Shown: in pieces, positions 1 to 7,035 of the stretch
Layout: each line of letters begins with the position of its first letter
Numbering within the stretch: position 1 is the stretch's first letter
Origin: Rhizobium sp. BK418
GTDB taxonomy: Bacteria > Pseudomonadota > Alphaproteobacteria > Rhizobiales > Rhizobiaceae
Direction: 5' to 3'
Assembly (NCBI RefSeq): GCF_004341105.1
Contig: NZ_SLZK01000004.1
Span: forward strand, 248,001-312,000
DNA: 64,000 bases
Notes under the pieces: model-generated
Told to the model about the DNA's origin: nothing
The model's input: only the letters and a program-made list of their open reading frames with translations
Database searches by the model: none
Translations under genes and position numbers: made by a program

Positions 1-269
1 TGGAACTTGCGGAAACCGAGCAGCTCTTCGCCGCCCCGACGCATCCCTATACGCGCATGCTGCTCGACGGTATGCCGAAGATTTCTCTCCAGCGCCGTCA
101 GTTCATGCCAATCAACGGTGAAATCCCGTCGCCGCTTAATCCCCCGTCCGGTTGCCATTTCCATCCGCGCTGTCCGATGGCGACGGACCAATGCTGCTCC
201 AGGCGACCGGAATTGCGTGAGGCGGCACCGGGGCATATGCATGCGTGCCTGAACATCGAGCCGGGTTGA
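1..269 (+). CDS. Oligopeptide/dipeptide-type ABC transporter ATP-binding protein, C-terminal part (5' end outside the window)
   Basis: The reading frame is open from the left edge and stops at TGA 267-269. The visible 88 residues correspond to the end of a DppF/OppF-type ATPase. They contain the HPYTRML segment that follows the nucleotide-binding domain and then the C-terminal oligopeptide-transporter domain with its HPRCPMA cysteine motif (residues about 57-63 of the fragment). The Walker motifs lie outside the window. The protein would energise a peptide-family (PepT) importer at the inner membrane. Such importers carry sugars as well as peptides in rhizobia, so the substrate cannot be told from this end. 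No partner gene follows, so this is probably the last gene of its operon. Confidence 0.85.
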   Translation, partial: ELAETEQLFAAPTHPYTRMLLDGMPKISLQRRQFMPINGEIPSPLNPPSGCHFHPRCPMATDQCCSRRPELREAAPGHMHACLNIEPG

Positions 270-403
270 AGAGGCCCGAAAAATCACGGGCATCTGCCAG
301 CGCCGGTGGGCATCATGCGTTGAGCGCCAGACTGAGTCGCCGAAAGCGCCGAATTACCAGTCTCGACATCGTCTGATGGTCCGATCACAGCAGTAAGGGT
401 TCT

Positions 404-760
404 TCAGCGGCCTTCTCGCGCTTTCGTGCTGCGAAGAACGGATAGGCCGAGAACCACAAGAAAGATGCCGCAGATCAGTGCATTCCAGAAGAAGATCAGC
501 TTTGCGGCGTCGCGGAATATCCATGGCGAAACAATAAGCCAGATACCGATCAAGAGATTCACCCACTCCTCCCACAGACGGTAGGAGGCGAGTGCTGCAG
601 CGCTGAGGATGGCGACGGCGACGCCGCAGATGAGGACGTTCCAGGCGTCAGTGCCGAGCGGTACAGAATCCGGACTGAAGCTTCCAAGTGCCCAGGGGGA
701 GGCGATAAGCTATACAGCGATGATGAAGGCGCTGTGGTCTTGCCAGCGACGACGTTCCAT
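404..760 (-). pseudogene. SPW-repeat membrane protein, interrupted by an in-frame amber codon
   Basis: Read on the minus strand from ATG 760-758, the frame gives MERRRWQDHSAFIIAV, then TAG at 712-710, then continues open to TGA 406-404. The downstream part has two SPW-type repeats (LIASPWALGSF and LIVSPWIF), each followed by hydrophobic helices, ending in a basic tail STKAREGR. The whole 118-codon layout matches the small SPW-repeat membrane proteins. The stop sits where I would expect a tryptophan or another hydrophobic residue, so one TGG to TAG change would explain it. No good ribosome site is visible for a restart after the stop. Alternatives are a sequencing error, amber readthrough, or a shortened protein from an internal start. 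An FNR/FixK-like dyad lies 56 bp upstream. Confidence 0.7.
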
Positions 761-809
761 TTCTCGATCTCCCTGATTTCACGAAAGCCAATCACAGCTG
801 GCGGCCCCA

Positions 810-823
810 TTGCGTCGGATCAA
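810..823 (-). promoter_or_regulatory. FNR/FixK-like site in front of the SPW gene
   Basis: The sequence TTGCGTCGGATCAA fits the relaxed rhizobial FixK-type pattern TTG(A/C)-N6-(T/G)CAA. Its centre is about 56 bp upstream of the SPW start codon, the same range as the two better dyads in this cluster. One half-site is degenerate, so it is the weakest of the three. Confidence 0.35.
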
Positions 824-866
824 ATCCTCGCGGAGACGAATTCCCATGGGCGCACATGGCCTGTTT

Positions 867-880
867 TTGACAACCGTCAA
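867..880 (+). promoter_or_regulatory. FNR/FixK-like dyad (anaerobox) upstream of the alcohol dehydrogenase
   Basis: TTGAC-AACC-GTCAA is a perfect inverted repeat with five-base arms and a four-base spacer. It matches the FNR/FixK layout TTGAY-N4-RTCAA. The centre is about 61 bp before the dehydrogenase start codon, which suits activation from about -41 of a promoter with a short leader. No good -10 hexamer was recognised. Confidence 0.5.
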
Positions 881-934
881 TGACCGTTTGTCGTGATTTC
901 AAGATCATGACATCCTGACGATGAGGAGCAGCTC

Positions 935-1918
935 ATGAAGGCAATGGTCCTGGAAGCGATCGGGACGCCCCTGCGTGCGATGGATCGGCCTGATCCCGTG
1001 CCCGCAGCGGGGCAATTGATGATGAGGGTCGAGGCCTGCGCCGTGTGCAGGACGGACCTTCATGTCTGCGATGGCGATCTCCCCAATCCGAAGCTTCCGC
1101 TCATTCCCGGCCATGAGACCGTCGGCATCGTCGAGGCGGTCGGGGAGGGGGTCGGGCCGTCGCGCATCGGGCAAAGGGTCGGCGTGCCCTGGCTCGGTCA
1201 CACATGCGGTTGCTGCTCCTTCTGCCGGAGCGGAGAGGAAAACCTCTGCGACGAGCCACAGTTTACCGGTTACACGCGTGACGGGGGCTTTGCCACCCAT
1301 GTCGTTGCGGATGCCGACTATGCCTTTGTACTCGACAGTTCGGCCGATCCCGTTGCGCTTGCGCCGCTCCTCTGCGCGGGCCTCATCGGCTGGCGTTCGC
1401 TGAAGAAGGCAGGTGACGGCAAGAGGATAGGGCTCTACGGGTTCGGCGCGGCCGCGCATATCATCGCGCAGATCTGCCGTTGGCAGGGCCGCGAGGTCTA
1501 CGCGTTCTCTCGCCCGGGCGATGAGACAGCGCAACGCTTCGCGTTCGAACTCGGCGCCGTCTGGGCAGGAGGCTCGCATGAACTGCCGCCTGTAGCGCTC
1601 GATGCGGCCATCATTTTTGCGCCCGTCGGCGAACTCGTGCCTGCCGCATTGAAGGCGGTGCGGAAGGGAGGCCGGGTCGTCTGCGGCGGCATCCACATGA
1701 GCGACCTGCCCGCAATGCCCTATTCGCTGATCTGGGGGGAGCGAGCGGTGGTTTCGGTCGCCAATCTAACGAGGAAGGACGCCGAGGAATTCTTCCCCGT
1801 TGCCTATCAGGCAGGTGTCCGAACCCACACGAAAACCTATCCGCTTGCGCATGCCAATGCGGCGCTTGACGATCTGCGCGCCGGCCGTCTGAGCGGCGCG
1901 GCTGTCCTGAAGCCTTGA
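935..1918 (+). CDS. Zinc-dependent medium-chain alcohol dehydrogenase
   Basis: This 327-residue cytoplasmic enzyme belongs to the medium-chain zinc alcohol dehydrogenases and probably interconverts an alcohol and an aldehyde with NAD(P). The catalytic zinc ligands are visible as Cys38 and the GHE motif at 59-61. The structural zinc cysteines are at about 91, 94, 97 and 105 (CGCCSFC, then NLC). A nucleotide-binding glycine-rich stretch GLYGFGAAAH is near residue 170, with GFG in place of the commoner GxGxxG. The start is preceded by a GAGGAG ribosome site. A perfect FNR/FixK-like dyad sits 61 bp upstream, and the neighbours are stress-type genes, so low-oxygen expression is likely. The natural substrate cannot be read from the sequence. 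Confidence 0.88.
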   Translation: MKAMVLEAIGTPLRAMDRPDPVPAAGQLMMRVEACAVCRTDLHVCDGDLPNPKLPLIPGHETVGIVEAVGEGVGPSRIGQRVGVPWLGHTCGCCSFCRSGEENLCDEPQFTGYTRDGGFATHVVADADYAFVLDSSADPVALAPLLCAGLIGWRSLKKAGDGKRIGLYGFGAAAHIIAQICRWQGREVYAFSRPGDETAQRFAFELGAVWAGGSHELPPVALDAAIIFAPVGELVPAALKAVRKGGRVVCGGIHMSDLPAMPYSLIWGERAVVSVANLTRKDAEEFFPVAYQAGVRTHTKTYPLAHANAALDDLRAGRLSGAAVLKP

Positions 1919-2046
1919 GTGGCGCTATCGGGATGGGGCGGTATCGGATCCGGTTTCGATCGTCTTGATAAAGACAGGCCCATCATCATCTCCCCGCCAG
2001 CGCCACGGTGTCGATTCTTCCCTATTCTGCGGCATCGATCCGATCA

Positions 2047-2060
2047 TTGATGCGGGTCAA
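2047..2060 (+). promoter_or_regulatory. FNR/FixK-like dyad upstream of the phosphotransferase-kinase fusion
   Basis: TTGAT-GCGG-GTCAA matches TTGAY-N4-RTCAA on both half-sites. Its centre is about 66 bp upstream of the preferred start codon at 2120, nearly the same geometry as the dyad in front of the alcohol dehydrogenase. This argues against placing the start of the downstream gene at the upstream in-frame codon at 2060. Confidence 0.5.
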
Positions 2061-2119
2061 TGCGTTGTCATGGGAGGATCGCAATACTGACGAAGCCAGG
2101 GGAACTGAAAGGTCTGCAG

Positions 2120-3712
2120 ATGATCACCGAAGACCAGTCGGCAACCATTTCCTTTCTCAGGGACACGTTGTCCCGAAATGCTGCGCCTGTCGAAACGATC
2201 GAGACGCATATATCGCGGATATTCCTGGCCGGGGAGCGGGCGTACAAGATGAAGCGCGCCGTGAAGCTGCCCTATGCCGATTTCTCCTCTCCGGAGATAC
2301 GCCTCGCCGCATGCCGCAAGGAAATCGAGTTGAATGCCCCGACCGCGCCCGGCATCTATCTCGGCGTCAGGACGATCACGCAGGAAGGGGACGGCAATCT
2401 TGCGCTCGACGGCCAGGGGCAATTGGTCGATGCTCTCGTGGAGATGCAGCGTTTCGATCAGTCGCTGTTGCTCGACCGTGTCGCCACGTCAGGCGGACTG
2501 ACGGCATCGATGGTGAGCTCGCTGGCGAAGGCGATCGTCCGGTTCCACCGTCTCGCCCCGATCATCCATGACAGCTCAGGCGCGGCCAATATGGCTGCCG
2601 TTTTGAAGGTCAACGAGGCCGGCTTTGCGACCAGCCATGTTTTTTCTGCCGAAGAGGTTCGCGAACTGACAGCGGCCTTCGATCGCCGTCTGGCGCAACT
2701 GGCGGGATTGCTGGACCAGCGGGAACAGGCGGGCAAGGTTCGGCGTTGTCATGGCGATCTTCATCTTCGCAATATCTTCCTGCTCGATGGCGAACCCTGC
2801 CTGTTCGATTGTATCGAGTTCAACGATCAGATCGCGACGACCGATATCCTTTACGACCTTGCCTTCCTGTTGATGGATCTCTGGCATCGCGGGCATCCCG
2901 AATACGCAAATCTGGTGATGAACCGTTATCTTGACGAGATGGACGAGGAAGCCGGCTTTGCCGCGCTGCCTTTCTTCATCGCCGTGCGCGCGGCTGTGCG
3001 GGCGCATGTGACCGCCACCCAGGCGGAAGACGCGGGTGAACGGGCGGCGATGCTGGCCGGCGAGGCGCGCTCCTATTTTGAGCTTGCCCGCTCCTTGCTG
3101 CAGCCGGCGGCGGGACGGCTCGTGGCTATTGGCGGCCTCAGCGGATCGGGAAAGACGACGCTTGCGGAAGCGCTGGCGCCGCGCATCGGTCTGGCGCCAG
3201 GCGCGCGTATCATCGAAAGCGACCGCATTCGCAAGGCGATGCATGGCGTTCCGGCCGAGACGAGGTTGCCGCAGGCCGCATATCGACCCGAGATTTCCGC
3301 AAAGGTCTATCAGGAGATGGCCTGGCGCGCCCGGCTCATTCTTGCTGAAGGCGGTTCGGCGGTGGCGGATGCAGTCTTCGACAAGCCCGCCAACCGGCGG
3401 ATGATCGACGAAGCGGCAGAAGAAGGCCACCATCTTTTCTCGGCCTTCTGGCTCGAAGCTGATGCGGCATTGCTGCTGCGGCGCGTTGCGGCGCGGACCG
3501 GCGGCCCATCCGATGCAACGATCGATATCCTGGCGCATCAGCTTGCACACGACACGGGTGACGTTGCATGGCCGCGCCTTGACGCCACCCGGCCTGCAGA
3601 AAGGATCGCCGATGAAATCATCCATCTCATCGGGGAGAAAGGTTCGGAGCCCACCCTTGCGAATGCCGAAGGCCGGCCGGCTTCTTCAAGCCATCCAAAT
3701 GCGGCTCCGTGA
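2120..3712 (+). CDS. Aminoglycoside-phosphotransferase-like / P-loop kinase fusion protein
   Basis: The protein has about 530 residues and two kinase-type parts. The first part (about 1-320) has the phosphotransferase catalytic loop CHGDLHLRNIF near residue 210 and the metal-binding FDCIEF shortly after. The second part (about 330-510) is a small-molecule P-loop kinase with Walker A GGLSGSGKTTL near residue 336. Such fusions are common in proteobacterial genomes near stress and fermentation genes, but the substrates are not known to me. The start at 2120 is chosen because AAAGG precedes it at a normal distance; an in-frame codon at 2060 would overlap the FixK-like dyad. A role in antibiotic resistance should not be assumed from the family name. 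Confidence 0.82.
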   Translation: MITEDQSATISFLRDTLSRNAAPVETIETHISRIFLAGERAYKMKRAVKLPYADFSSPEIRLAACRKEIELNAPTAPGIYLGVRTITQEGDGNLALDGQGQLVDALVEMQRFDQSLLLDRVATSGGLTASMVSSLAKAIVRFHRLAPIIHDSSGAANMAAVLKVNEAGFATSHVFSAEEVRELTAAFDRRLAQLAGLLDQREQAGKVRRCHGDLHLRNIFLLDGEPCLFDCIEFNDQIATTDILYDLAFLLMDLWHRGHPEYANLVMNRYLDEMDEEAGFAALPFFIAVRAAVRAHVTATQAEDAGERAAMLAGEARSYFELARSLLQPAAGRLVAIGGLSGSGKTTLAEALAPRIGLAPGARIIESDRIRKAMHGVPAETRLPQAAYRPEISAKVYQEMAWRARLILAEGGSAVADAVFDKPANRRMIDEAAEEGHHLFSAFWLEADAALLLRRVAARTGGPSDATIDILAHQLAHDTGDVAWPRLDATRPAERIADEIIHLIGEKGSEPTLANAEGRPASSSHPNAAP

Positions 3713-3910
3713 CTGGCAGCGGTGAAGGCCTGCACGGACAAGCATGTCGCGGCGAATTGAGGTGCCCGAACAGCTTGCCTTGCCACAGGTCACCGGCCCG
3801 TCACGGGTCGTGCGGCATCTCAGTCTTGCCCCTTGCGGAGCATTGTCGTTAGAGACCAGGAAACGTGCACAAGCGAGTGCCGGACGACATTAGTGAAAGC
3901 CGTACCTGAT

Positions 3911-4243
3911 CTATAAGCGGCCGATATCGTCGAGTTCGCCCAGTGCGCCAAGCAGTCGCTGCCGGATCTCCACATCCTGCCTGTTGATCGCCGTCACGAG
4001 CTGGCGCATGGTGCCGCGCATACCATGCAACTGATCGACCAGGTCCATGATGAGATCGACGCCGGCCTCGTTGACGCCCATGCGGTGCGTCAGATCGAAG
4101 ATGAGACGGGCGCGGGCGAGATCGGCATCGCCGAACCGGCGCCGGCCCTCACGTATGGCAGGGACTAGCCAGCCCTGCTCTACCCAAAGTTCGAGTTCGC
4201 TCACTTCGATTTTCAGGTGGAGACGGAATTCATGATCGTCCAT
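3911..4243 (-). CDS. cbpM: Chaperone modulator CbpM
   Basis: This 110-residue protein has a MerR-like N-terminal region, with ELELWVEQGWLVPAIREG at about residues 16-33, followed by a helical segment with DLIMDLVDQLHGMR. This is the layout of CbpM, the small partner that binds the J-domain of CbpA and blocks its co-chaperone activity. It starts only 2 bases after the stop codon of cbpA, so the two are co-transcribed and probably translationally coupled. Pairing with CbpA makes the assignment secure despite the short length. Confidence 0.88.
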   Translation of the reverse strand: MDDHEFRLHLKIEVSELELWVEQGWLVPAIREGRRRFGDADLARARLIFDLTHRMGVNEAGVDLIMDLVDQLHGMRGTMRQLVTAINRQDVEIRQRLLGALGELDDIGRL

Positions 4244-4245
4244 GG

Positions 4246-5166
4246 TCAGATCTCCATCTTGCTCCTGGGATCATGCGCGTTTGCGCCCGCCCAGTTCCTG
4301 ACGAAGGCAGCCAGCTGCTCGTCCGGCTGATCGGGCAGCATGATCTTCAACGTGACATAGACATCGCCGGCGTCGCCACCGCGCTTTGGAACACCCTTGC
4401 CTTTCAGGCGCAGGACCTTACCGCTGCTGGAATTGGGCGGCAGCGTCAGATTGACGGGGCCGGAGGGCGTTGGCACACGCACCTTGCCGCCGAGCACCGC
4501 TTCGGCAAGCGTCACGGGCAGGTCGAGGCGGATATCGTCGCCGGTGCGGGTGAAGAAGCGGTGCGGGCGTACGCGGATATCGATCAGCGCATCACCGGCG
4601 GGGCCGCCGCCGACACCGGGCTCGCCCTTACCGCGCAGACGCAGCGTTTGGCCGTCACGCGAGCCGGGCGGGATCTGCACATCGAGCGCCGGTCCGCCCG
4701 GCAACTTCACCTGCGTCTTCGTCCCGTTGACGGCATCGAGGAAATCGACGTCCATCGAGAAGTGCATGTCCTGGCCACGGGAGCGGAACTGCCTACCGCC
4801 ACCCGCGGCACGGCGCGAGAAGAAGCTTGCGAAGAGATCGTCGGCTTCGCCGAAATCGGCAAAGCCGGCGCCGTTATGGTAGGCGTCGCCCGGGCCGCTC
4901 GCCGAGGCATAGTCGCGATAATAGCTGCGGGGCGGCTGCTCGGCTCCGGTGATGTCGATCTCGCCACGATCGAAGCGACCGCGCTTTTCTTCGTCGCCCA
5001 GGATTTCATAGGCGGTAGAAATGTCCTTGAACTTCGCCTCGGCCTTCTTGTCGCCGGGGTTCAGGTCGGGATGGAGCTTCTTGGCGAGCTTGCGGAATGC
5101 ACTCTGAATTTCCTTCTGGGTCGCATCCCGTTTCACGCCCAGAAGCTCGTATGGGTCTTGGCTCAT
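4246..5166 (-). CDS. cbpA: Curved-DNA-binding / DnaJ-like co-chaperone CbpA
   Basis: This 306-residue DnaJ homologue stimulates DnaK ATPase and, in the CbpA subfamily, also binds DNA. The J-domain is at residues 4-70 with the HPD motif at 32-34. A glycine/phenylalanine-rich linker follows, then two C-terminal substrate-binding domains with IPPGSRDGQTLRLRGKG and a repeat LPPNSSSGKVLRLKGKG. The CxxCxGxG zinc finger of true DnaJ is absent, which separates CbpA from DnaJ. The start MSQDPYELLG at 5166 follows a GGAG ribosome site; the frame is open further upstream, but that extension does not look like protein. A CCTATAT element about 45 bp upstream could be a heat-shock type -10, but no clear -35 is present, and no FNR/FixK-like dyad was found. 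Confidence 0.92.
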   Translation of the reverse strand: MSQDPYELLGVKRDATQKEIQSAFRKLAKKLHPDLNPGDKKAEAKFKDISTAYEILGDEEKRGRFDRGEIDITGAEQPPRSYYRDYASASGPGDAYHNGAGFADFGEADDLFASFFSRRAAGGGRQFRSRGQDMHFSMDVDFLDAVNGTKTQVKLPGGPALDVQIPPGSRDGQTLRLRGKGEPGVGGGPAGDALIDIRVRPHRFFTRTGDDIRLDLPVTLAEAVLGGKVRVPTPSGPVNLTLPPNSSSGKVLRLKGKGVPKRGGDAGDVYVTLKIMLPDQPDEQLAAFVRNWAGANAHDPRSKMEI

Positions 5167-5491
5167 ACAGGTCTCCGTGTAAGGGCAGCAAATACTGCGC
5201 AATGATTTGGCGCTGATATAGGTTGCCGATCCCGCCTCGGGGAGAGGAGAGCGGGATTGTCTTGTCATTCTCCATAATTAGAAAGGACGGCAGCTTCGAA
5301 ACGTTGGTTGAAGCGGATGAGAAACAGCCCCGCTAGCAATCCCGACGTCCCGACTTCTACCAGCCAACGAAAAGAGGCGAATGGGACGGATATCGATGAA
5401 ATTGAGAGTTGCGGCTCAGGCGCCTCACGCCACGGACGCCCAGCCATTCAATCCAGTGGCTTAAACCGTATCGATTCCAGCCGCCGATCAA
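5167..5491. other. Intergenic region between cbpA and metQ with no recognised gene
   Basis: About 325 bases separate the cbpA start codon from the metNIQ terminator. I see the likely cbpA promoter area near 5205-5290 and nothing else convincing. Frames that run across this stretch on either strand are extensions of, or antisense to, flanking genes. Confidence 0.5.
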
Positions 5492-5521
5492 CAAAAAACG
5501 GCCCGGCAGGGCCGGACCGTT
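5492..5521 (-). terminator. Rho-independent terminator of metNIQ
   Basis: On the minus strand a GC-rich stem (AACGGTCCGGC paired with GCCGGGCCGTT, one base bulged) is followed directly by a run of six T. It starts 26 bases after the metQ stop codon. Confidence 0.85.
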
Positions 5522-5547
5522 CCGTGTCATTACTGCGTGTAGCGGCC

Positions 5548-6324
5548 TTACCAGGACGGGATCAAGGCACCCTTGAATTGCTCGTTGATGAACTTTCGGA
5601 TGCTTTCATCGTGATAGGATTCGACCAGCGTCTTGGCCCAGGGCGCGTCCTTGTCGGCAGCGCGAACGACGATGACGTTAGCGTAAGGCGACTTTTCACT
5701 TTCGATGGCGATAGCGTCGGTCTTCGGATGCAGGCCGGCTTCCATGGCATAGTTGGTGTTGATGACGGCGGCATCGACATCTTCAAGCGAACGCGGCAGC
5801 TGCGCGGCATCGATCTCGGCGAACTCGATGTTCTTCGGGTTCTCGACGATATCGGCGACAGTCACCTTGATGCCCGGGTTTTCCTTGAACTTGATCAGGC
5901 CCTTGCTAGCGAGAACCAGAAGTGCGCGGCCGCCATTGGTCGGGTCGTTCGGGATGGCGACGGTCGCGCCTTCTTTCAACTCATCGAGGCTCTTCACCTT
6001 CTTGGAGTAGACGCCCATCGGGGTGGTGATGGTCGTGCCGATGCTGACGAGGTCGAACTTGCGATCGGCGATCTGATTGTCGAGATAGGGTTGGTGCTGG
6101 AACGAGTTGGCTTGAATGTCGCCATCGGCGAGCGCCTGGTTCGGTACGACGTAGTCAGAGAATTCGACGATCTCGATGTTGAGCCCCTTGGTCTTAGCGA
6201 TTTCGGCAACCTTTTCCATGATCTGGGCGTGCTCGCCCGGCGTGACGCCGACCTTGATGTCTTCGGCGAAGGCCGAGCCAGCAGCAAAGACCGCAATCGC
6301 GGCTGCGATGATGAACTTCTTCAT
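5548..6324 (-). CDS. metQ: D/L-methionine ABC transporter substrate-binding protein MetQ
   Basis: This 258-residue NlpA/MetQ-family protein binds methionine in the periplasm and delivers it to MetI. It begins with a cleavable signal sequence ending GSAFA before EDIKVGVTPG. The family segments SFQHQPYLDNQ (about residues 97-107) and NDPTNGGRALLVL are clear. Unlike the Escherichia coli lipoprotein, no lipobox cysteine follows the signal, so it is probably soluble in the periplasm. A strong ribosome site AAGGAGATACCA precedes the start. It is the last gene of metN-metI-metQ and lies before a terminator. Confidence 0.92.
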   Translation of the reverse strand: MKKFIIAAAIAVFAAGSAFAEDIKVGVTPGEHAQIMEKVAEIAKTKGLNIEIVEFSDYVVPNQALADGDIQANSFQHQPYLDNQIADRKFDLVSIGTTITTPMGVYSKKVKSLDELKEGATVAIPNDPTNGGRALLVLASKGLIKFKENPGIKVTVADIVENPKNIEFAEIDAAQLPRSLEDVDAAVINTNYAMEAGLHPKTDAIAIESEKSPYANVIVVRAADKDAPWAKTLVESYHDESIRKFINEQFKGALIPSW

Positions 6325-6366
6325 TGGTATCTCCTTGGTATGTCTATCGGGTATGCATGTAAGAGA

Positions 6367-7035
6367 TCAGGTCTTCCGGTTGCGCTTGTCGAAGCGCCGG
6401 GCAAGCCCGTCGCCGGCGCTTTGGACCACCTGCACGAGCACAATCAGCACGATGACGACGAGCACCATCATCTCGGGATTGAAGCGCTGGTAGCCGAAGC
6501 GGATGCCGAGGTCACCCAGACCACCGCCGCCGACAGCCCCGACCATGGCCGAGTAGCCGATCAGGCTGACGATCGTCATGGTTAGCGCCATGATGATGCT
6601 CGGCCGCGCCTCGGCGAGCAGCACCTTGAAGACGATCTGGAACGGTGTCGCTCCCATGGCGCGAGCGGCTTCGATCAGGCCCTTGTCGACCTCGCGGATC
6701 GCGGATTCGATTAGGCGCGCGAAGAACGGGATGGTGGCGATAGTGAGCGGCACGATCGCGGCCCAGGTCCCGATCGACGTACCGGTCAAAAGCCGTGTCA
6801 GCGGTACGATGGCAACGACCAGGATGATGAACGGTGTCGAGCGCGCCGCATTGATAATAAGGCCGAGTATGCGATTGGTGGTGGGCGCCGGAAAAAGCTC
6901 GCCTCTGCCGCTGGTGGCAAGAAATACGCCGATCGGCAGTCCGATGATAGAGCCGACGATACCGGCGACGAAGACCATCTGCAGGGTCTGCATCAGCGCC
7001 TTGGAGAGCAGGTTGAAGAGCATATCAGGCGACAT
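6367..7035 (-). CDS. metI: Methionine ABC transporter permease MetI
   Basis: This roughly 222-residue inner-membrane permease has about five hydrophobic segments and the cytoplasmic coupling loop EAARAMGATPFQIVFKVLLAEA (central part quoted across the EAA motif, about residues 128-149). It forms the channel through which MetN drives methionine import. I chose the start MSPDMLFNLL at 7035, which overlaps the end of metN by 11 bases; MLFNLL at 7023 is an alternative. The open frame extends further up inside metN but that part is antisense-like noise. The tight overlap shows translation coupling within metNIQ. Confidence 0.9.
   Translation of the reverse strand: MSPDMLFNLLSKALMQTLQMVFVAGIVGSIIGLPIGVFLATSGRGELFPAPTTNRILGLIINAARSTPFIILVVAIVPLTRLLTGTSIGTWAAIVPLTIATIPFFARLIESAIREVDKGLIEAARAMGATPFQIVFKVLLAEARPSIIMALTMTIVSLIGYSAMVGAVGGGGLGDLGIRFGYQRFNPEMMVLVVIVLIVLVQVVQSAGDGLARRFDKRNRKT

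Noticed and set aside
2060..2119. Upstream in-frame start of the phosphotransferase-kinase gene
   Set aside because: It overlaps the FNR/FixK-like dyad and has no ribosome site, while the codon at 2120 has one.
3744..3893. A 49-codon plus-strand frame after the phosphotransferase-kinase gene
   Set aside because: No ribosome site, no recognisable features; the gap probably only separates convergent genes.
5308..6585. A 425-codon plus-strand frame across metQ
   Set aside because: It crosses the metNIQ terminator and is antisense to metQ and metI; no family features.
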